Origin: Gorsachius magnificus
Lineage: Eukaryota > Chordata > Aves > Pelecaniformes > Ardeidae
Length of the DNA: 64,000 nucleotides
NCBI GenBank assembly: GCA_034008185.1
Contig: CM067085.1
Location: 75,318,275-75,382,274 of the forward strand
Direction: 5' to 3'
Shown here: positions 11,416-26,400 of the stretch, one piece after another
Layout: the number at the start of each line of letters is the position of its first letter
Numbering within the stretch: position 1 is the stretch's first letter
Notes under the pieces: generated by a model
What the model was told of the DNA's origin: nothing
What the model saw: the letters and a program-made list of their open reading frames with translations, nothing else
Database searches by the model: none
Program-made: the position numbers and the translations under genes

Positions 11416-14400
11416 AACTAAGCCAGTTAACAATGGTTTTAATTTTCTGCATTTTGTAGGTATACACAGTAACTACAGATTGTATCAGCCAGAGTAGAAA
11501 ATGTGTAAAGTACATTTTAAAGTAAAGAAATGTATGGTATGGAAATGAGTGTCATCATTTTGTCACTTACAGTAAATGCCAGCTGCTTACTTATCACTTT
11601 AATCTTTTGATAATATACAGTTGGTTTACTGAAATTTTGGGAGGAATTTTTACTCAAGTTCTACTACAGTTTATTAAAAAAAAAAATTCTATGTGGGTAC
11701 AATGGCTAAGTCTCAGCGGGTTTCTTTATTGTTAAAATGGAATTGTTAGGTTCAGTCTTTGTGATATAAAACTGAGCTAAAAGCCATGTATTTTTGCATA
11801 ATACCGAGATGACATTTTGCATCCTGGGTAGGCTGAAAAATTTAAGAGCAAATACCTTATTTATGCTGACCGTATTCAACTGATTTGATGAATATAGCAT
11901 TATAGTATTTAATTAATTAGTGTATTAGCATCACTGATCTCCCTCCTTTGTTCCCCACAGAATAACGTGATCATCTTAACATCTCCTACTATCTAAAATA
12001 GTGGCACAGGGAACAGAAGAACACCTTCAATTGTTGGAACCTTTTTTTTTAAATGAAAAATGAAATTTAGCATTGATTGTACTTCTCCCACTTCTGCTTT
12101 TTCATTTCCTTCCTATGAATAAGAATTGTGAAGTCTTGTGGAGAAGCTGGTTGTAACAGCAGTTGTACAAGGTATGAATGAAGACTACTTAAAACGTGGA
12201 TCGTCTGAAAACGGTTTATTGAAAAGCAGTAGAAAGGAATTTGGATTGGTTTGGGGTTTTCTTGATTTGGAAATTTTCAGCCAAAATTTGTCTGCGGGAG
12301 TTGGGGAAAGAGAGGGGGGGGAAAAAAGCAATTGGCCTGGAGCGATAAGAACGCTGCTGCTGACATTTTTCCAGTTGACCTAATGCATGGAGCGGTAATC
12401 TGTAAGAATGATGACGGCAGTACACAAAGATATCTGATCTATAGCCTGTTTATCTTGCTGCTTCTAAGAAAAGGGGTGGTCTCTGAGCTTGTGCAAAAGT
12501 TACTTTCAACAGCCTCTAATCGTTACTAATTTGGACTTTAAAATATATTTTAATAACTAAAAACTTAATTTTTGGCTTTCAGCAGTCATTTCATTTAGAA
12601 GAGTTGTGTTGTTTAGACTGAGTGTGTTTAGACTTGCTCCTGTCACTGACTGATTATAAACTGCAATTTAAAACTAATCCACTAGTAATTCTTAATGATC
12701 CCATAATCTGGTTTATTGCCTAGCTCTCCATCCATAGGACACTGTCCTTTGAGAGACTTGAGAAGAAAGTTGTGACTGACGGTGCTCAGTCTGCAGCAAA
12801 GGGCAGCACTAGTTAAAGCTGAAGCAAGACTTGCCAGGGCTGCGACGTAGCAACTCCATTTAAAAACCAGAGTTTATTCCTTTGTTTTGTTTCTGTAATT
12901 GGACACCAAAAGGGAACTCTGCGCTTAATTAGTTTATTGCTGTGTAGTTCCTTCATGATAATCAGGATAAACACCTTGCTTGCCCCCAACACACAGAAGC
13001 CCGTGCAGCTTTTCCATGGAAGCTTCGTTGTGCGGTAGTTTGTTTAGGTGGTGCTTGATTCCTAACTTACCTTGTAATGGGAAGTTACGTTCAGTGTGAC
13101 TTGTAAAAGCAGCAGTTCAGAATGAGGAAAACCTTTAATGCAGAGGTAAAGCGATGCGCTTCTCTAAGTGTGCAATAGGAAAAAAATACCCATCGTGATC
13201 AGAGCGTGTCTGATGTCGAATTCATAAGAATGCGTGGTGTAATCTGGATAGAAGGTACATTGGGTTTGTACCATGATGGAAAACTTTTTACTTGATACAT
13301 ATGCAAAGAAGGGACAAGACCTCATCAAAAGATAAGCTTATGAAGACTGAGTAATAGGTATGATACTGGGAGCAAAACTTTAACCTTGAGTTTATATCTG
13401 TCTGCTTTTGATTTTGGAAGTGAGTGAGTTAGCTCCAGGTATGTTTACCTTGGGGCATAAAGATTCCAGCTGCCCCGTCACTGTGCTGCTATACTGCGTA
13501 CACCCAGAAGGCATTACAAGTGTACATCGTAGCAGGAATATGACTGTGTTTCAGCAGGTTTGATGGCTCTCATTTGGAAAGTTTTTACACTTCCTGTCAG
13601 TTTAGTGGTGTGATTATTTTTTTTTTTTTTTTTTTTTTCCTGGTTAGTTATTTTTAGGCTTGGTCTTCAGCACTTACTGTGTAGGAAACATATGATCTTG
13701 TAGTAAGAGTGAATAGGTCACAGGCCCAAAGACCCCTTTGTCAGGGTTCAGCGTAGCTTTCACTGTCTGCCTTAGCAGCTCAAAGAAGGAAGCTTCCAGG
13801 ATTTTTGCATCCCCTCCTTGGCTGCCATGTAGTAAGCTCACTCATTCCTTTCCTTGCCCTAAGAGAACAGAATAACCTTTCTGCTTCCATGACCTTCATC
13901 ACCCGTCCAGAAGAAAGACTTCTGTAATACGCTGGAAATGCCCTGAAGGGATATTCTTCACTTACCTTTCATGATTTCATCTCCCTTAGACATGAGTAAC
14001 ACATGGGTAAATAAATGCAGAAAGCATAGATATACCCATTACTTTTGAGTAGGAGAAAGGCTGTAGACTCATCTCAGAAGGATCTTTCGTACTGTCAGCC
14101 TTAAGTGGTTATACAAAGAGCACAACTCAAGCATCAAAAATTAAATTCATCTATGTAGTTTTCTTATGAGCATGTTTTGTAACAGCTTAACTGCTTAGAA
14201 ATGTTCAAATCTACACCTCATTTATGACCCTAAAGCTAATTTCTGCCACAACTATCTGTCCTTTAACAGACTTTATTCTTTCTCAGCTGACTTCCCCCCC
14301 CGCCCCTTCTTATTTTGGTTATGTTTGCAGGCAGATTGCTTCCTTGTGGCCTTGCTGCTGTGCTCACTGTTTCTCCTTCCTATGCTAGTTGAACAGATGA

Positions 14401-17400
14401 GAAGAGTTGACGCTCAGTTCAGTGGTAGGTTTGAGCCTTACCTCAAAATACGCTAAATTCCAGTGATTTAACTTGTGAGCTGCAGGCGCATAGGGACATT
14501 CTGGATCTGGGGCTTAGGGTAGATGGGACTCAAGCCTCTCTGAACAGCTCTGTGAAAGGGGCAAGAGCTTGGTAAAGCCATCAGCTGCTTAGATCGAAAG
14601 GATCATAAAGTCATAGAAGTTCATTGCCCTGCCTGTGTAAAGCATCCAAGTCTGGCAGCGGACCTGTAGCAGGACAAATATGGTATGCTGCAATTCTTCT
14701 GATGCAAGACTTGTACAGTGATTTTTTTTTTTTTTTTTCCCCTGATGTATATAGTGGATATAGTAAAGAAGAGAACAACGCTTTAGTTTAAAGCAAAGCC
14801 TGCTTCATGCTGTTGCAGCTTCTCAGCATGAAGGGAGAATGTGTGACATGTACCTGCGTAGTGCAGGTATGGATTTCTTACTGAGTTTTCTACAGATGTA
14901 ATGAAGTAATCTCGGGAAGAGAACAGCGTTAATAAAACCACATAGACAGAGAAAGTCAAATAGTTCGGAGTTATTCAAAGCAAGTCTTTGTGCTGGCCAA
15001 AGAGGATGGAGGAAAACCTTTTGTGCCTCTTCTCACACCAAAGTTCGGTTCACAGTCCTGTAAATACTTTCAGTGTAAGTAAGTACTGCACTCTGATACT
15101 CAGTTTCCTAGCACAGAGCCCTTCACTGCTGCTGTTCAATTCTTTGTGCCCATTGACCAATCTTGCTGATTTTTCTTGGGGTTTGGAGAGTAGAAGGGGA
15201 TTCAGAGTGGTTCACTTGATAGTCCCTATGTCAGGAAAGTGGGCAAGCCATAAGGTAACCTGTGAGTTAGCAGGCATTCAAAGAGATTGCCCTGCAGCTT
15301 TGTAAAGTTTGCAAATCATGTTATGCTTATATATGGTAGTGTGAAATTCTAAATTAAAACTAACAGAAGAGAGCTTAATTTATTTTGTGGAAGACTATCG
15401 AAATGAAAAAAGTGCCTTAGTAAATCTAGAGCAGAATAACTAACGTAGCTGTACTGCTGTCTAAACCCAGGACTGGAAAGTTTCATCTACCCTGTCTGTA
15501 AAGAGTGGCAGGGGGGGCAAAGAGCATGGTACATACGTGGGAGACAGCTGGGGCCTCAAAGGCTGTGTCCACACAACACGTAGAAGATTCACCTGTATTT
15601 TCGCTCTTCAGTCTCAGCAAGTAGTTTAGAAGTGAGGCATCTGTTGTAGTTTGGGGGGGGTGGGGAAATAATGGTCCTGTGAATCTTGATACTGAACCTG
15701 CATGTCCTACCCTTCTCTCCCTAGTTTGAGAGAATCTGGTTTCTACAAAATGCTAGAGGGGATGAGCAGCTCAGCTGGACATTAAGTCTCAGCTGACCTT
15801 TAACTGCTGGAGAGAAAAGGACTAACACATCAGAGAGAAGAAAACGGAAGAGAGAAGGGGAAACCAGTATTCACACCTTCTAAATTTAGGCATCCAACCT
15901 TAGGTACCTGCCTGTCTCCATTTACTTCAGAGAGAACCCACACTCTTAAATTTAGGTTCTCCAAATCGTACCTTCGTGTGGTGCATGAAGTGGATGGTGT
16001 TAACGTCTCTGCAGGCATTAATTCCCTGATGATAGAAAGCAAGCAGAAGAGTCAGCTGAGAACTTTGACCATCACAGACTGACTCTCCCTAGAGGGATTT
16101 ATTTAGTAATAAAGCGCGGCACAAAACTGAATGGGGACCTGTCCCTCCAAAGTGGGAAGTTTCTCAGCAATCTGATCCTATTGTTATTTTGATGGCTACT
16201 ACTTCACACAGAATTTTTTCTTAACCTGTAAGAGTTAAAACCAAAAGAATTAAAGTGAGTGGCAGAGGAAAAAAACCACTGCAACTGTGTTGAAAGTGTG
16301 TGCAGCAGGTTACACACGAGTTCTCCCATTTGCCTCTAAGCTTTCCACGCTTACCATTTATTTCTGCAATCGCTTACGAACATCCAATACTGTGGGTGGG
16401 GTTTAGCTTGATCTCACCGGGGTAGCAGGTAATGCTGAACCATCATTTCCAATGAGCATTAAATATTAAAAACACAGAATCAGCCCCTCTTTGGCAAGTC
16501 TTAAGTTTCCATAAGCGGCAGATGGTATACAAGGCAGGGCTAGGCACCTATAAAGACCTCTGTTTCTCAACTGCATATCTCTGCCACCTGACAGCCAGGC
16601 CTCCTCTGATTAGAGTCAAAGGAAGTGGGTGTGCCTTCCATTAGCAAAGACAGAAAGTAATATTGCTAGAGATTTTTCCTCTTGTGAGCTTTCTTTTTGT
16701 GACTCTTTATCTTGGAGCCACTTCTCGGCGCCAACTGCAGACAGTGCTCTGGGAGACGGGCTGCCTGAAAGACACTGTAGAACGTGAACTGTGGCATTTG
16801 TGGTGCTAAACAGGATTTGGTGAGGCAGGGGGGAGAGCTGGAAACCTGTGTCTTCAAGTAGCTCTCATTTGAGCGCTCTGGTTTCAAAAAGCAAGTGAAA
16901 GCGTACATTGCCTCAGTGGCTGATCTGGATGTGTGTGATGAATGTTAGGTCATTCCCCCTTGGTTGCTTGCAGCTGTAGAACAAGGAGCAAGGCAAACTG
17001 GAGTTCTGAAAAAATAAACAGGACTAGCCAAAAAGAGTAATAATTAGCAAGAAGAAAAATGAGAAACAAGCACAGGCCTCTTTAAACCGGTCTTGCCCTG
17101 CAGAATGGGCAATAATATTGCAAGATACCTTTTGGGCATCCTCCTCAAAATAGTCTCCTTGTTACAGCATCACGTTTGGGGCAGCATTAACAGTAGCCGC
17201 AGGGCTGGGAAGGCCAGGAACAAAGGCCACCAGCTTTCCAACCAGTGTTTCTGAGATCTGTGAGCCAGGTTTATCTTCCCACTGAGTTTGTTGCCACAGT
17301 TGAATGTACAGACTTAAGTCTTAGACCCTAAGAAGGGTTCTCAATCAAAGTAATGCAGTAAGTGTGGCCCCTGTAATGCTTCAGCTGTCCACCTTTGTTG

Positions 17401-20400
17401 GGTTCACTGCCCCATCCTGCTGTTACCCCAAGCCAACAGCTCCCTGGTGCATCCCGGCTCCAAGAACAGACTAGAGCTGACGTGCTGATGGTCATAAGGC
17501 AGTTGCATCTCGCCGCTGTGAAAACTTCCCCCCTTAGAAGTCAGTCCCCAGAATGCTTTGGTAGCCTGTACTTTAAAGGCAAAGTCTTTAGTACATTTTT
17601 GCACGCTGTGATTACCTGCAGGAGCTGCATGCAAAGATCAGAGAACAAAGCCGGCAGGGCTACTGACTGGTACATCCTGCATGGCTCCAAGCCACATCAA
17701 ATCAATGCCATTTCTGGCACTTTTTAGCCTCTTACATTCCACGGGGTGTGTAACTGAATTGAACACATAGTGGGGACAGCAGCAGCTTCCTGGAGAGTCC
17801 TACAGTTTGGTTAGAATTAGTCATCGCTACAGAGAGTTTGAAGGACTTTGGATACAGCTTTAATAAGCTGCAAACGCTCAGATCAGGATTTACATCGTAA
17901 ATCTTGCCTTTTTGTTCTACTCAAATGGGAGTGTCTACAAATCAGGTTAATATAATTTAACAGTAGAGTAGTTAAGTAACAAAAAAGATCATAATTGGTG
18001 GTATTATCTAAGAAGCCAGAACAACCCTGCTTCTGCTTACAGCTGCCAGCTAAGATCTGACTCATCTAAGGTATTTTATAGCAACCATATGTTAGGCATG
18101 TCTATCTCACCTATTATGCAAAAAAAAATGATAACGTTTCCTAATCAGGATTTGCCACTGAGCAGGATTTTCCATAAACATCTCAGTATTGCAAGCACCA
18201 ACCACAGTCAGGCGAGAACCTTTTGCAGACGCTTCTGATTTGTTAATTTAACAAATAGAATAAATGGCTACAAATCTGTGGCTAGGACTGATTCAGCAAG
18301 GCTGGCTGTAGTTCAAAGCAGAGGTATGTTACTTCGGCAGTTGACATGTTAAAACATCACTTAGGAATTCCATGTTAAGGTGACTTCAGAATACTGCACT
18401 TCTGAAAAAAACCCTGCGTGTTTCAAATTGAAGACACTGTCTCAAAGCAAGAACAACCATGCAATACAATAAAAAATACTGTGACACTGCAGGCAAAGTC
18501 GTATTGGTACAGTGTATTTACCTGCACAGCCAGAAAAGAGAGGGTCAATTCGTATCAGTACAGGAGAGAAAGATTAAAAATTGAGTTTAAGAATATTAAG
18601 GTCTTTAGATAACAATGCAGTTGGTTAAGGTAGAATAATCATTGCGTTTTAACAAAGGCAGACACCATTGTAAACCCCCTTGGTTGTTGATTTCTGAGCA
18701 AGTTTTACATCTAGTTCACTTTTACATGGAAACCTGCCTAAGCCTGCACCCCTCTGCAACCTGACCTCAGTCCTTCTTGCACAAAGGCTGGGTAACTGTT
18801 CCTCAGCCCTAACTATCCCTAGGCTCTTGCTGCAGTACCCCAGTAGTCTGAAGGAGTAACGTGGGGGACAAAGCTGCAGTCCCGACACTCCTGTCTGTTC
18901 CGAGCAAACTGTTGTCTTGGTAATTATATACCTTGTTGAGGAATCACAATCTCTCATTTTTTTTGAGGAGAAGCCTTTCCCTTAAAAGGTTTTTTGAATA
19001 CATTTTTTTTTTCCTCAACTGTGGGTTCTCACTAAATAAAAAAAAATAAATGCAAAGTAGATATTTTTGCTGCTTCTAATAAAATTTCACAACTAGCAAT
19101 GTAGTTAAAGTGTTTCTTCCTTATTAAGATAATTTCTCCAGAGGGCATTTGAAAACTTGGAAAAATAAGTGATTTTTACAGATGCTACACCAGTCCGCAA
19201 CAGCTCTGGGTCAAATACAAGTCATCTCTGCCAACTATTCATTTCTAAGATCCTCCCAAGCTCTGCTTTTCTGTACACTGAACATCTGATGCTTCTTGTT
19301 TTTCTTCTATAACCACAGATGTGCCCTCTTCAAAAAACTCACAATCTCAAAATACTAAACTGACAAGCTGAGTGTCAAACCACACACCCCAAGCAGCAAG
19401 CAGTGCTGAAGAAAAACAGAATCACGCTTGAAGAAAAACAGAAGAAATCACACAAATTGTTTCCAAAGAATGAATCTGAAATGTTTTCAACTCGGTGCAG
19501 GCATTGTTTCTTAAGAATGCAAATGCCACTTGATGCTTTTAGTTTTTATGCTCACTTACTGTGTAAGCAGAGGCTGCTCTCGGAAAGAAGAGATTGATTT
19601 GAACAACACTTTATGTTTTCTTGTTAAGATGAGTTTTAGCTCTCTTTGAGCTAAAAACTGGAGCCTTGCTATGGGACCGAGATGGGGCTCCTTGTTTGCC
19701 AAAATGCAGCACGGGTGTTCCTGTGCTCGCTGAGTTACACACCAGGGTAAGCGAGGCCTCTTTGCTGGGAACGTGTGGTTTGTGCACGCCACAGAGCCTC
19801 TCTGCCTCAGAGCCCCCGTGTGTTGCTCGCTGAGAGCGCACCGGTGAGCTGGGCAGGAGCCGAGCAAAGCTCCCCTCTGAGCAAGCGGGCCCACAGCCAC
19901 CGGTTTGCTGTGGCAGGTCCCTACATTACCTTTGAGCCCAGGGAGGGTGAAGCAATTTGTCCAGGTCTTTATGGGTAGGCTACAGCACGACCCACAGCTC
20001 TTTCAGCCGTAGCACCTACCTGCAAGCCATCCCTCCTCCTGCCACAGGGGCTGATGCGGAGCAGGATTTGCTCCACAATGCTCTAGTGCTAAGGTGCCAA
20101 AAATTTATAATTCAGCTTGGCAGTAATCCTACAAGGTATCTAACAGGCCTCATGATACTGTCCTGCAGAGAATGATGTGTAGAAGCAGCAGAAGCGGTCA
20201 TTTTCATGCTGGAAAAAAAAACCACGTAGGACCAGCTAGTTCATTTCTTAATTAAACTGTCAAGCACGCGTCATGCTTTGCAGCATGCTGTCATCTTATC
20301 TCTGCGTTCAAAATTTGTCACAGCATTTAAAAAAAAGTTAAAATTTTAGAAGCATAGCTACAAAGGTGTATTTAACTGCCTTGAAGGCGCTCTGTCAATA

Positions 20401-23400
20401 TGCAACTGTAAGATAATGCTGTTGTGCAGGTTTCACTAAAAGAAACATCTCTTTTTGAATCTGGTGATTCAAAGGTAAAACATTGACCTCCAGCTTTGAT
20501 ACTTGGCTGCTGATCTTCTGTAAAGATCTGTGTCAGAGTAATGCTGGATTCTGGGTTACATCATTTATATTTTAAGGGTTTGAGTCAAAAGCTGGATTTT
20601 TTTTTTTCCTAATCATCTCTATCTGATAACTTTGAATACAAGAGAGATGATGCCTGAAGCAAAGCTGATAAAGTCACCAGTACTAAGAAGCATGTGTGCT
20701 GGAGGGGGGGGGAGGAGGCACAACAGCATAGATACGTATCTTCACATCCCTATTTCCTTTACAAACCGAGGAAGGAAGTTCCCTGCAGGTTAGCCCAAGA
20801 GTATCTGCTCTTACAGCCTGTGAGCTAGCAAAGTGCTTTTTTCCAAGAGCCACAGGCTTTTTAAAATACTGAATTCAGTATAATACTCACTTCATCAAGT
20901 TTTTTTCCTAGACCTAGTGCTACTGAAAGTTCACGACTGGGTATCGCAGTCATCAGAGTTACAGTTGAGGGGAACCTGCTGCAGGGCTCACTTTTTTTTC
21001 AGCACAGGATGGTAAACTGGCCATCCCTCCTCTCTCGCCTTGAAAGAGGCTCACGCATGTTGCTGGTTTGGTGCCCGTTTACAGGAGTGGCTGCTCTAAA
21101 GCTGGGAGGACGCACGATGCCCCGGGGCCACACGACTGTTGCTGGATGGACAAAGATACTCATATAATGATTCTTACAACAGCATCTATAGATTATTATG
21201 AAACTTGCCTCTAAAACAGATATGAATCACCCGACAGCTACAGCAGTGCTCCTGGTCAGAGATGATTAAGAAGTTTTATGCAACTTCTTTAATCAGAAGA
21301 GGCCTACTTGGTTGAAAATGAAACCTCTGCAGGAAAAGGTTGGTTTTGATTAATTTCTCAACTTGAAAAAGTGTCCAAATTGACAGCATGTTTCACTTCA
21401 ACATTTCTAAACACACAGAAGGGGGGGGGGATCAAATTTAAAGTCCCTTTTCATTTTAAGATGGGTTAAATTTCATTATGATCAACTGGTATCCGGCCAT
21501 TTTAACACACTTTACACCATTAAGGTTTTTGCTTGCAAAAATTTACATTTTCACCTGTCTTCCCAACTTTGTTGTAGATTAGGCTATGTGAACACTTAAG
21601 TGTATTTTTCCTTAGTAGAAGTACAGTATTTATTTTTAAAACTGATGTGATGAAGAGCAGAAACAGCTTTGTTTGGAATTTCTTGCTATATAGGAATCCC
21701 CAAATAATAGCCCCTGTATCTCTATAGGCTGTTACCTATCAAAAGCCATTATCTTTCATAATGCAACCTCAGGGAAGATCTTACTGCTGAAAGAAGAGAT
21801 GCATGCTGACTTTTAACTAACTGTTGTTAGAAATTGTCTGGTTTCAGAACTTTCAGACCAAGATTGCAAGTTCACCACTGAAGATGGATCAAACTGATCA
21901 GTGATTTCACAGGATCATGCTCATTTTTAGTTGCTAATTATTTTTTTTTTTTGACTGAGCTAATAGTCTACTTGTGGCACATTTGCATGTATTGAGGTGA
22001 GCTCTTTACCATTTGAGGACTCTTCTTAAGAGGGTTATCAATTAGCAGTTTCATCATCAATTTCAAAGCATTTTCCAAAGATAGGTAACCCCTTTTCACA
22101 GAAAAGGAAAGTGAAAGGGGAGTGGAGTGACTCACCCAGGCACGTGGACTGTCAGATGCAGAGCCAGAAATAGACTCTCAGCTCCTGGAACTCACACTTA
22201 TGGCCCGGGGACTAAAATGGCTTTCACTGAAATTGATAGCTGTCATCTCACCGTTTTGCAAAGGAAAATCCCTCTCAGGTAGAACATGCATTTGAAATTC
22301 AAAATATATTATTTGCTTTCTTCTTGGTGATACATGCTGTAGTACCTCCCTTACTCTTTTGCCTAACCCTACCCAGAGCTGAAAGAAAAATAAAAGTTCA
22401 TTGAGCTTATATTTCTGTATCGGTCACTTTGCCTTGATGTTGCTGACACTATGAACTTGACCCCACACCAAACAGAATTACAGCTGAATTGAGTCAGATT
22501 TTCATAAGTATCCACCACCATCTTTGGGCCATATCTGTAGATACACCTGCTGCAACCTTTACACCCAATTTTGAACACGGTTAATAAGTATGTTGAGGCT
22601 GGGCACTTTAAAATAAAAAAAAGAGACTAAAAGCAGGCCGTTTGCTCTGGCCTCAGTTGTGGATGCTGAGGTCTTTGAGAAACCTGGGCCACTTCGTCCA
22701 TCTTCTTGTCTATTTATAACCTTCCCACCCATTGAAGAAGACAAGATGAGGCTACAGGTGTAAGGGGAAGCCAATGGTTGGGCCGGAGCTACACAGGAGA
22801 TAGTGGGAGAGCATGGGACAGGAATGCTGTGGGGACAGAAAGTTTGAGATCCTCTGGCTCAGCACTGCTCATTGCAGCCACCTAAGAATAAACTCACTGG
22901 GTTAGCCCAGGTGCTTTAAACTGGCCTTGGGGAGAAGATAACATGGTCGCTCTGGTACAGTGGAGCGTTCTAGGCTACATGAGAAAGAAACCAGGAGGAT
23001 GTTGTCCTTTCTTGTGACACTGCAGATGGACTAGAGCAACTAACGTTAGTTTTTACGAGTCTTGCAAAACTGGAGTACTTTTGAAAGCAGCAATGAACTT
23101 CAGTGCAGTTCCAGTCGTAAAAGGTGAAAGAGGGTGTGAGAGATGGGCCAAGGAAGCCTAAGCCAAGTGGTCAGACAACGGTTCTGCGTTAATCTGGAAC
23201 CGTGAAGGAAGAAATAGATGCATGGAAGCTGTTCTTGAGACTGCAAATCCTTTGAGTTTCTTCTGCGAGGCATACTTATTAAAAATAAACCCTTCTACTA
23301 GAGAGAAAAAAATATGAGAGGGACACACATTAAGTGTATTGAAAACCAGCTTGCTAATGAATCTGACAGTGGAATCCAGTAGCAAATGGGGCTGGCTATG

Positions 23401-26400
23401 AGCAAAGCTTCTAAGTATTAGTACTTGGTGAAAAATGCTTTGCAATAGGTGGGTTGTTTGGGGGAGGGTGGTGGTGATTTTATCATTTTTAAATCCAGAC
23501 TGCCAGCGTGGAGGCATTTTTCATTTGGTGAATTGCACCAGCACAACAGGGCGAGGTACATACAGTGTGTGCCAGGGCAGACCAACAGCTTTTGCTGGAC
23601 TTCGAGCCAGCTTAGGGCCCCTGACGAGCACTTGTTTGGGGAGAGGGATAAGGAAGTGCCGGCAGCAGGTGCTGCGTGGAAACTTCAGGAGCACAAGAGT
23701 AAGAGGACAGAAAACATCAGCAGAGGTTTAGGGAGGAGGAGGAGGGTGACAGCAGAGGTTTGGTAGGTAAGGAAGGAGGCAGCAGATCATTCCAGTGAGG
23801 AGAGAAAGGGGTGCAGGGAAGAAGCAGCGATGCTGGAAATCTGTAACAGCAGAACTGGCAGAGAACATTAGAGCATGTGGAGCAGTGGGGTGATAAGGTC
23901 AGTGTCATGGAGTGATCTGAATTTGTGATGCAAAATGCATTTTAATACAACCAGATACAAGAGAACCCACCTGAGAGAAAAGAAAGCAAGCTCCTGTGGT
24001 AGAACAAGAATCTGCCTCTGAAGGCAAGGATGGATACTAGGGTATGAAGTCAGCCTGGACAACTAAACGCTCAGCACAAAAGCACAATCATGTCTTTAGC
24101 ATCTGCATCTACGTATCAACATTATGTACTACTTGCCTCGGTACAGATGTTTCTTTAAGTACAGTTGTAATTATAAATAGGAGAACCACCACAAAATCAG
24201 CGCGTCATAGACCTGTGAAACCATTGCAGAGCAAGCCATGTTGCAGATGGTGAAATACAGTGCTGTGTGGGAGTTAACTATTTCCACATTAACGTTATTC
24301 AATCACAGTGGCCCATTTTCACACAGCTTGCTGAACTTCAGAAAGTTTGCACAAAGGTTAAGGTTTGACATTTTGAGACATTGAGAATAGCTCAGTCCTC
24401 GAGCCTCTAGCGGGAACTACAATAAATAATAACAGAAGAGAAACACAGACCCTCACGTCATCCCTTTCCAGGGTGGAAGCACTGAAAACATGCTTTTTTT
24501 GACAGAAATGCTTATTCTGAGGTCTTCATGACCAGGATTTCCAGTAAAATAGCCATAGGCAAGGAAGCACTTAATCTGACTGTTGCATTAGGCTTCTTGA
24601 AACCACATGTAGGTGCAATTGTGAGTGCAGGCATGAGAAAACGTCCTCAACCTTCTAAGGGACTAACAGAACGATATTTCTACCAACGTGTAAGGTTGTG
24701 ATGAGGTCCTATATAAAGGGTAGTCATTTAGTGCATAAGGATTGCTTTAATTTTTTTAACTGGTGTGACTTCTGTGTTAGTTTATGCAAAGCACGCCTCT
24801 AAGAATGAAACAGATTGAGACAGGGCATAATGCCTTGTTCACAAGAGCATAATTCATGACTGCACTCAAAAATCACTTCTCTCTTTGGATTTAGGTATTA
24901 GTTCAGAGATGCTTACTTCTAGAAAGCGGCATTCTCTCTGAAACAGTTCTACAGATCCCTAATTATGTGTTTTGCTAATTTATTGCTGCTGCAGATCTGT
25001 TATTTCTGCGGTACAGGGTTGATACAGCACATCTTCAGTGTTATTACCATCACAGAAACACCATATCTGTAGGTGTTCACACCACTTCTTAATCAGAACT
25101 TTCCAGTTCTAAGAGGACTGGTGCAATAATTCAATCCTAACACCTAAAATAGACATCCTTCAACTGGACAATTTTCCCACCAGAAGATACGCATCCTCCA
25201 TCATAATATGCTTAGGGGTAAACTGTTGTCTTCTGAAACGGCTTCCACCACATTTCGCTGCAAGTTTTCTTTTCCTCACTTAATGCTCACAAATGGGTGT
25301 CACATATTTGGCTGTTAGGGATATTCTCAGTTTTCAGAGCTGGGGACAGAGAGCGCGCGTTGCCCACGGCGCTGACACGGTCGCTCTGTGACAGAGCAGA
25401 AGTCCAACCTGACCATAACAAACCACGCAGCCCTTCCAAACCCAGAGCCAGACAAGGCTCTGCGTCACACCAGCCGTGACGGAGCCTCCATGGCTTGGCG
25501 CTTCTCATTTAGCAGCATGACTGCTAATTAAGCTTCCCACGGCACGTGTGAAGGAAGTGGTACCCTATAAAGTTTCCTGCCCTTCCCACTTACGTACCCA
25601 TCAAACTTTGCAGCCAACGAGACAGGGTTCATACAGAAAACCACCTTCTTTTTTAGCCAGCCTCAAGTCCTCCCGAGGCAGGTCAGCCAGAGCATATCCT
25701 CCGGGTAGAGAGCAGCCTGCAGTCCTGCCATCAGAGCTCACACAGGGATGGATGTGTGCAAGCAGCACTGAAAATGCTGGCATTTCCATGAGACACCTGC
25801 CTCTGCAACCATAAGTGTGTTAATTTATTAAGTGTTGGCCAAGTTTCGCTTGTGGGGAAACCCAAAAACCCATTAGTAGAAAAGCTGTTGTGTGGCAGTG
25901 GGGCTCCTTTTACAGCATGACTGTAGCTTCCAAGCTCCAGCTCCCTCAGTCGCGCACACATCCTGTCCCTGCCCTTGTTCCAGATTTCAGTCTCCTCATT
26001 TTAACCTGCCCTCACTCCCCTGTGCTCCAGGAGACTTCCACCTGTATTAGGGGATTCCTCCCACCCTTCTCACCCTGGCAATCAGTGTCCTGAGGACCTG
26101 GGAGGAGGAGGACCATGGAGGTAGCCTGCCTGCTCTCACCTCTGGCTCCTCGATGCAAGGAAACATCTTAAGGGAATTGAGCTGCAGAGACCATGGAAGT
26201 CTCCACCAAACCTGTATGAACTGTGGGTTTACAGCTTGCAGTAGGTTTTGCAGGTTGGACACAGGTAGAACCCTGATACTAAACTTTGCTACAGCCTCGA
26301 TCCCAATGTCCTGGAGCAATGAAAGGGCAGCAGAGGTACCAAACTGTTACCCACCACCAAATACAGCAGAAGTCAAAAGACCTCTGGTCTGTGTGCCAGC

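Noticed and set aside
14841..14874. Short palindrome TACCTGC-GTAGT-GCAGGTA
   Set aside because: Seven-base arms are expected by chance many times in 64 kb.
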